The position numbers and the translations under genes were made by a program. 64,000 nucleotides of DNA from contig CM041200.1 of assembly GCA_023078555.1 (NCBI GenBank), forward strand, positions 3,170,001 to 3,234,000, read 5' to 3'. Origin of the DNA: Ulva prolifera. Taxonomy: Eukaryota; Chlorophyta; Ulvophyceae; Ulvales; Ulvaceae. Below the pieces are notes generated by a model that searched no databases, was not told where the DNA came from, and saw only the letters and a program-made list of their open reading frames with translations. This document shows positions 60,701 through 64,000 of this stretch, one piece after another (position 1 is the stretch's first letter; every line of letters begins with the position of its first letter).

Positions 60701-63700
60701 ACTCGAGCGTTAAAGCACATCTGTGACAAGCTACGTGGCTGCACCAAACACGTAGATTCAGGGCGATTTCGTCTCACATGAACCAAATGATGACGTGCTG
60801 CTCCCCCATTGCCCAGAAGGAGTGGTTTGCGCACCAGCGTTCAACTGATGTGCGTCCAGCCAACCACGCAAGCCAGGATGAACCCAGGTCAATAAGAACC
60901 GTGGTGTACGTCATGTACCTGGACACTCACAAGCGCACGTGCGGCGCGTCATATTTTGGCCAGCATAAATGCCCGTCTGAGGCGTGCTGGGTACCTCCAA
61001 TGAGCCGCACACCGCTGGTCAATATTCAGTTGCACCTAAGCAGAGCAGTTATGGCACGTATTTCGTTAACACGATAGCTTTGCAGGTCTCATGCTTGCAC
61101 CTGCCGGTGAGACAATCGCCCTGACGCCACGCAGCGTGCTAAGGCAGACTGAACCCAGCTAGACTGCGCACCATGTCAACGCAAGATGGGCGTTGCCGAA
61201 CACGCGTTAAAATATATTACATTCTGAACCAAGCTACATCAACGCAGAGCAGCCAACAGTAGAACTAACGCGCTCGACGTGCTTGCCTCAAAGTCCACAC
61301 CGTCACCTAATCAAGCAAATGCAGAGAATGTTGAATATCGTCAATCAAATAATGCAGAGGCAATCGACCGGCCAAATCCGTTGATGCGCGCAATTAGTCC
61401 ATGCCCTTCCACAGATTTCACGCTCTCGATGGTCTGTTGCGTGAAACGCGCTGTCTCCTCAAATGGATTGCGCGCAGTCTCTCTATTTTCCCCCATTGAT
61501 CCTGTACATGCCATGTATGTGTTCGCATTATGTGAGATCTTGCGATATCAGGGGGGGGGGGGGGGGGGGGGGGGGGGTGAATGGAACAGGAGGCGCGGTG
61601 AGCGCCTGGCTTCACGAATGCACACCTTGTATTCTGATGAGCAACCTTGCGTCACTGCCAGCGCCCTGCAGCGGCAACCAGACCTCTACAATGTCGGTCC
61701 TGCGTACCACAACTCCCTCGCCCTGCTGTGATGCCACTGTGAGCTTCTGTGCGATCTTGCTAGGCTTCACGGTGCTGCTGCTGAGGTCCCCAGACACAAG
61801 CAGTGATGCCGGTGACAATCGCCGTCGCGTTGGCTCACTAGCTGCCTGTGTACCATCTGCAGTAAAGTCACAAGCTTTGTTGGCATGAGAGTCATTGGTC
61901 ACAGGTCACTGTAAAAACAGCTGATATAAAAATCAGAATACCACATGGGGAAAGGCTACTTTGTGTGGCAGCGCCAACCTCAACCAAAACAGCCATGGAT
62001 TCCTAAGCTAGGCACTGTTCTAGCTGTACCAGGCACTGCATCAATGGAGCACACCTGAAGACATTTGTTGGCTTCTCATCTTGTCCAATTCATGTATGAC
62101 AGCTGATGTGTTCAGGATAGCACGGCCCAAAGTGGAACCTCCGAGGCCAAGGCCTTTGCCTGAGCCATCCTTGACCTTCAGAACAACTTGGGAGGAAGAT
62201 TCAGGTGCATCTTGTACTCGGAAGCGGAAGTCCTCAGACCACCTGCAAATTTGATCCTTCACACCAACAGGTCTGCAGTCCGTGTATCCACACAGGCGCA
62301 CGCCAAGAAAGTAGAAATATCCAAGGGAGCATACGAAGCTGCTCCGGACTCAATGTCTGGCTTCTGCTTCCTCGTGCACTGAATGGATCCTCCAAATCCA
62401 ACTTCAATGATGCATGGCTTTTTCCTGGCTGCGACTGGCAATCCCTCAGCCCGCACAACTGTGCATTTGATTGCATCCGATGTGTATATCACACGTGATG
62501 CCTCAAGACTGCGCACGGCCTCTTCACGAACCTGCAAAGAGACAGAATCAAATCAGCAGATTTTCATCAAGGACACAGAGGTGCCTTAGCGGTCACGCAG
62601 CAACCAGCCGCAAAGTTTACCACACCTCGTTACTATCATCGGTACCAGACAGAACGAGTAACCGGATGCGGACTTCTCCGCTTGGCACCCCGCGTAATTG
62701 CAGCCATTGCTCTGTGACTTGACCTTCCGCGACTAGATCTAGGTTGGCATATGCCCATCCGCATGCCTCATCACCCCGGATAGAATTCTTGTCCCTGTCC
62801 AGGACATCCAGCCTCATGCGTCTTGCCAGCATGCTCCTAGACACATAGCAAACATCAAGCAGCGCATATGACAAAGAATTGTGTTGCATGATGCCTTGAG
62901 ACATATATGCCCGGCCATCGCAGCCTGGATCAATAAATGTGATATCCGCACCTATTTTCTTGAAACAGCAAGACATCCCCGTACAATGGATTCAAAGATT
63001 TAAACACAGTACGCGTGCTCGCAGCGCGCTTGTTGTATGTTACGAGGACGTATGGATCGCTAAGACCATTGAAATCCCTAGAAACAATGTCGCGTCCCTC
63101 CAGAATCTGTACAGCCACAACGGAGCGAAGGCCTTTACGAAATTGTCGGGGAGTCGATAGGTCCAGTGAGTACTGCCATGCTTCCGATCTACACTCCACT
63201 TCCATGAAACCTTGCTTTGTCCCTTCAATTTCGATGGTGGCCTTCCATGGCATGGCCCCAACGCTCCATCGGGTTGCAACTGCCTTTCCTCCAGGTTGGG
63301 AGGCCCACATACCCGTGGAACCGTCTGGAAGATGTGCCATCCGTAATCTTGCAGTACCAACAGTAAATCCGCGTTCATTAGAAACCTGCACATGGATATC
63401 ATATTATGAGCGCCAAATCTTGATGTGGTCTGGGCAACCGTGCACTGAGACTGGCCACCTCCCACTCATCAATATGTAGAAAGAACAGCACAGGAATCGG
63501 CTGAACTACGCAGGAATAGGCTCATTGATAGCACACCCGCAGCTCCACACTCGCTTGCTGTGCAGCCAACTGGAAAGAGAAGTCTTGGCCCAATGCAGCA
63601 GTGCCCTGGTCATCAATTGGCACAAGTTTGCTTGTGCGTTCTAGAAGCATTTCAGGCACTTTGAGGTAAACACGCACAGCCCCAGCGCTTGCAGCCGGGA

Positions 63701-64000
63701 CTTTTTCAACAACCTTAGAAAATACAGACTGAGATACCTTCTCTGCGCCATCACCCAACTGCAGATGTCTCATGTGAGGTTTCCTACAATGGTTGCACAT
63801 AGCACAGTTGTTTTTCAGTCAATGCAATTGACAATCAGGGCTCACATGCACATGCAGATATTACTGAAGGTTATTGATTAATGGCAATATTAACTGTCCT
63901 GTAAATCTGTGGACGAACGTGACTGCAAAGGCTTGTGATGGCATAGGGTATACGAAACAGCACCGGTTGTAGAGGGTTATTTATTTCGATCTCAATTCCG
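54785..64000 (-). CDS. Multi-C2 and PH-like domain protein with long disordered C-terminus (5' end outside window)
   Basis: Many minus-strand exons appear to form one large gene entering from beyond 64 kb. Order: end of one C2 domain (63,800-63,522, DFSFQLAAQQASVELRVCYQ); a canonical C2 (about 63.2-62.64 kb, VAVQILEGRDIVSRDFNGLS, DPYVLVTY, FKSLNPLYGDV, then LGWAY-like and WLQLRGVPSGEVRIRLLVLS); a third C2 (62.54-61.6 kb, IKCTVVRAEGLPVAARKKP, WSEDFRFRV, VEVWLPLQGAG). Then PH-like folds: VYVDVDHHSINILQREQ...ELDLFHAVVEDL (60.4-60.0 kb) and SWLVLHRK...TFKWHDALLSAL (59.8-59.5 kb). A Ser/Pro/Gln-rich region with short helices follows (59.5-55.07 kb), ending at a stop at 54,785. C2 and PH domains bind phospholipids and calcium, so a membrane-contact or trafficking role is likely. 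Exon borders and the join across 61.6-60.45 kb are not verified; two genes are possible. Confidence 0.6.
59129..59146. repeat. AG dinucleotide run, polypyrimidine tract of an intron
   Basis: On the minus (coding) strand this is a CT run between a GTGTTG donor at about 59,155 and an AG acceptor near 59,097, so it probably serves as the polypyrimidine tract of a short intron in the C2/PH gene. Confidence 0.55.
61551..61577 (+). repeat. 27-nt G homopolymer
   Basis: Uninterrupted G run within a presumed intron or intergenic gap of the C2/PH locus; no LINE sequence is recognisable beside it. Confidence 0.9.

Overview
The window looks like nuclear DNA of a trebouxiophyte-like green alga (Coccomyxa/Trebouxia grade). 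This is an inference from several signs: multi-exon genes with short GT-AG introns of about 70-370 bp, a base composition far less GC-rich than Chlamydomonas, UGUAA motifs where polyadenylation signals are expected, an allophanate hydrolase (the chlorophyte urea amidolyase route), and W-rich extracellular LRRs. I cannot name the species.

Layout. 0-1.3 kb: LINE debris. 1.3-4.7 kb: no recognisable gene, but an unusual tandem hairpin repeat. 4.7-14.1 kb (+): one long gene predicted to encode signal peptide, LRR ectodomain, transmembrane helix, long low-complexity cytosolic region, TKL-type protein kinase and a Ser/Pro-rich tail. 14.2-22.6 kb: a LINE cluster in which at least seven copies of one restriction-like-endonuclease (RLE) family lie tail-to-head on the minus strand; one copy is close to full length. 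23.2-24.4 kb: terminal-inverted-repeat (TIR) DNA elements. 25.4-27.4 kb (-): F-box-like/LRR gene. 28.1-30.6 kb: two isolated retroelement 3' ends. 33.1-34.9 kb (+): saccharopine-dehydrogenase-like oxidoreductase, six exons. 35.6-37.2 kb (-): glucose-6-phosphate 1-epimerase-like, four exons. 38.2-43.7 kb (+): a second, more decayed RLE-LINE array in the opposite orientation. 44.5-48.9 kb: an allophanate hydrolase in two pieces on opposite strands, its C-terminal domain (-) and its amidase domain (+), separated by a TIR element. 50.5-52.6 kb (+): casein kinase 1, seven exons. 54.8-64.0 kb (-): a large gene with tandem C2 domains, PH-like domains and a long disordered region, continuing past the window end.

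The host genes do not form one pathway. The themes are signalling (receptor kinase, CK1, C2/PH protein), central and amino-acid metabolism, and nitrogen recovery from urea. The strongest leads are the split, inverted allophanate hydrolase, the tail-to-head LINE arrays with a shared UGUAA-bearing 3' end, and the LRR receptor-kinase architecture in a green alga. Exon joins marked as checked keep the reading frame across the splice; other joins are approximate.
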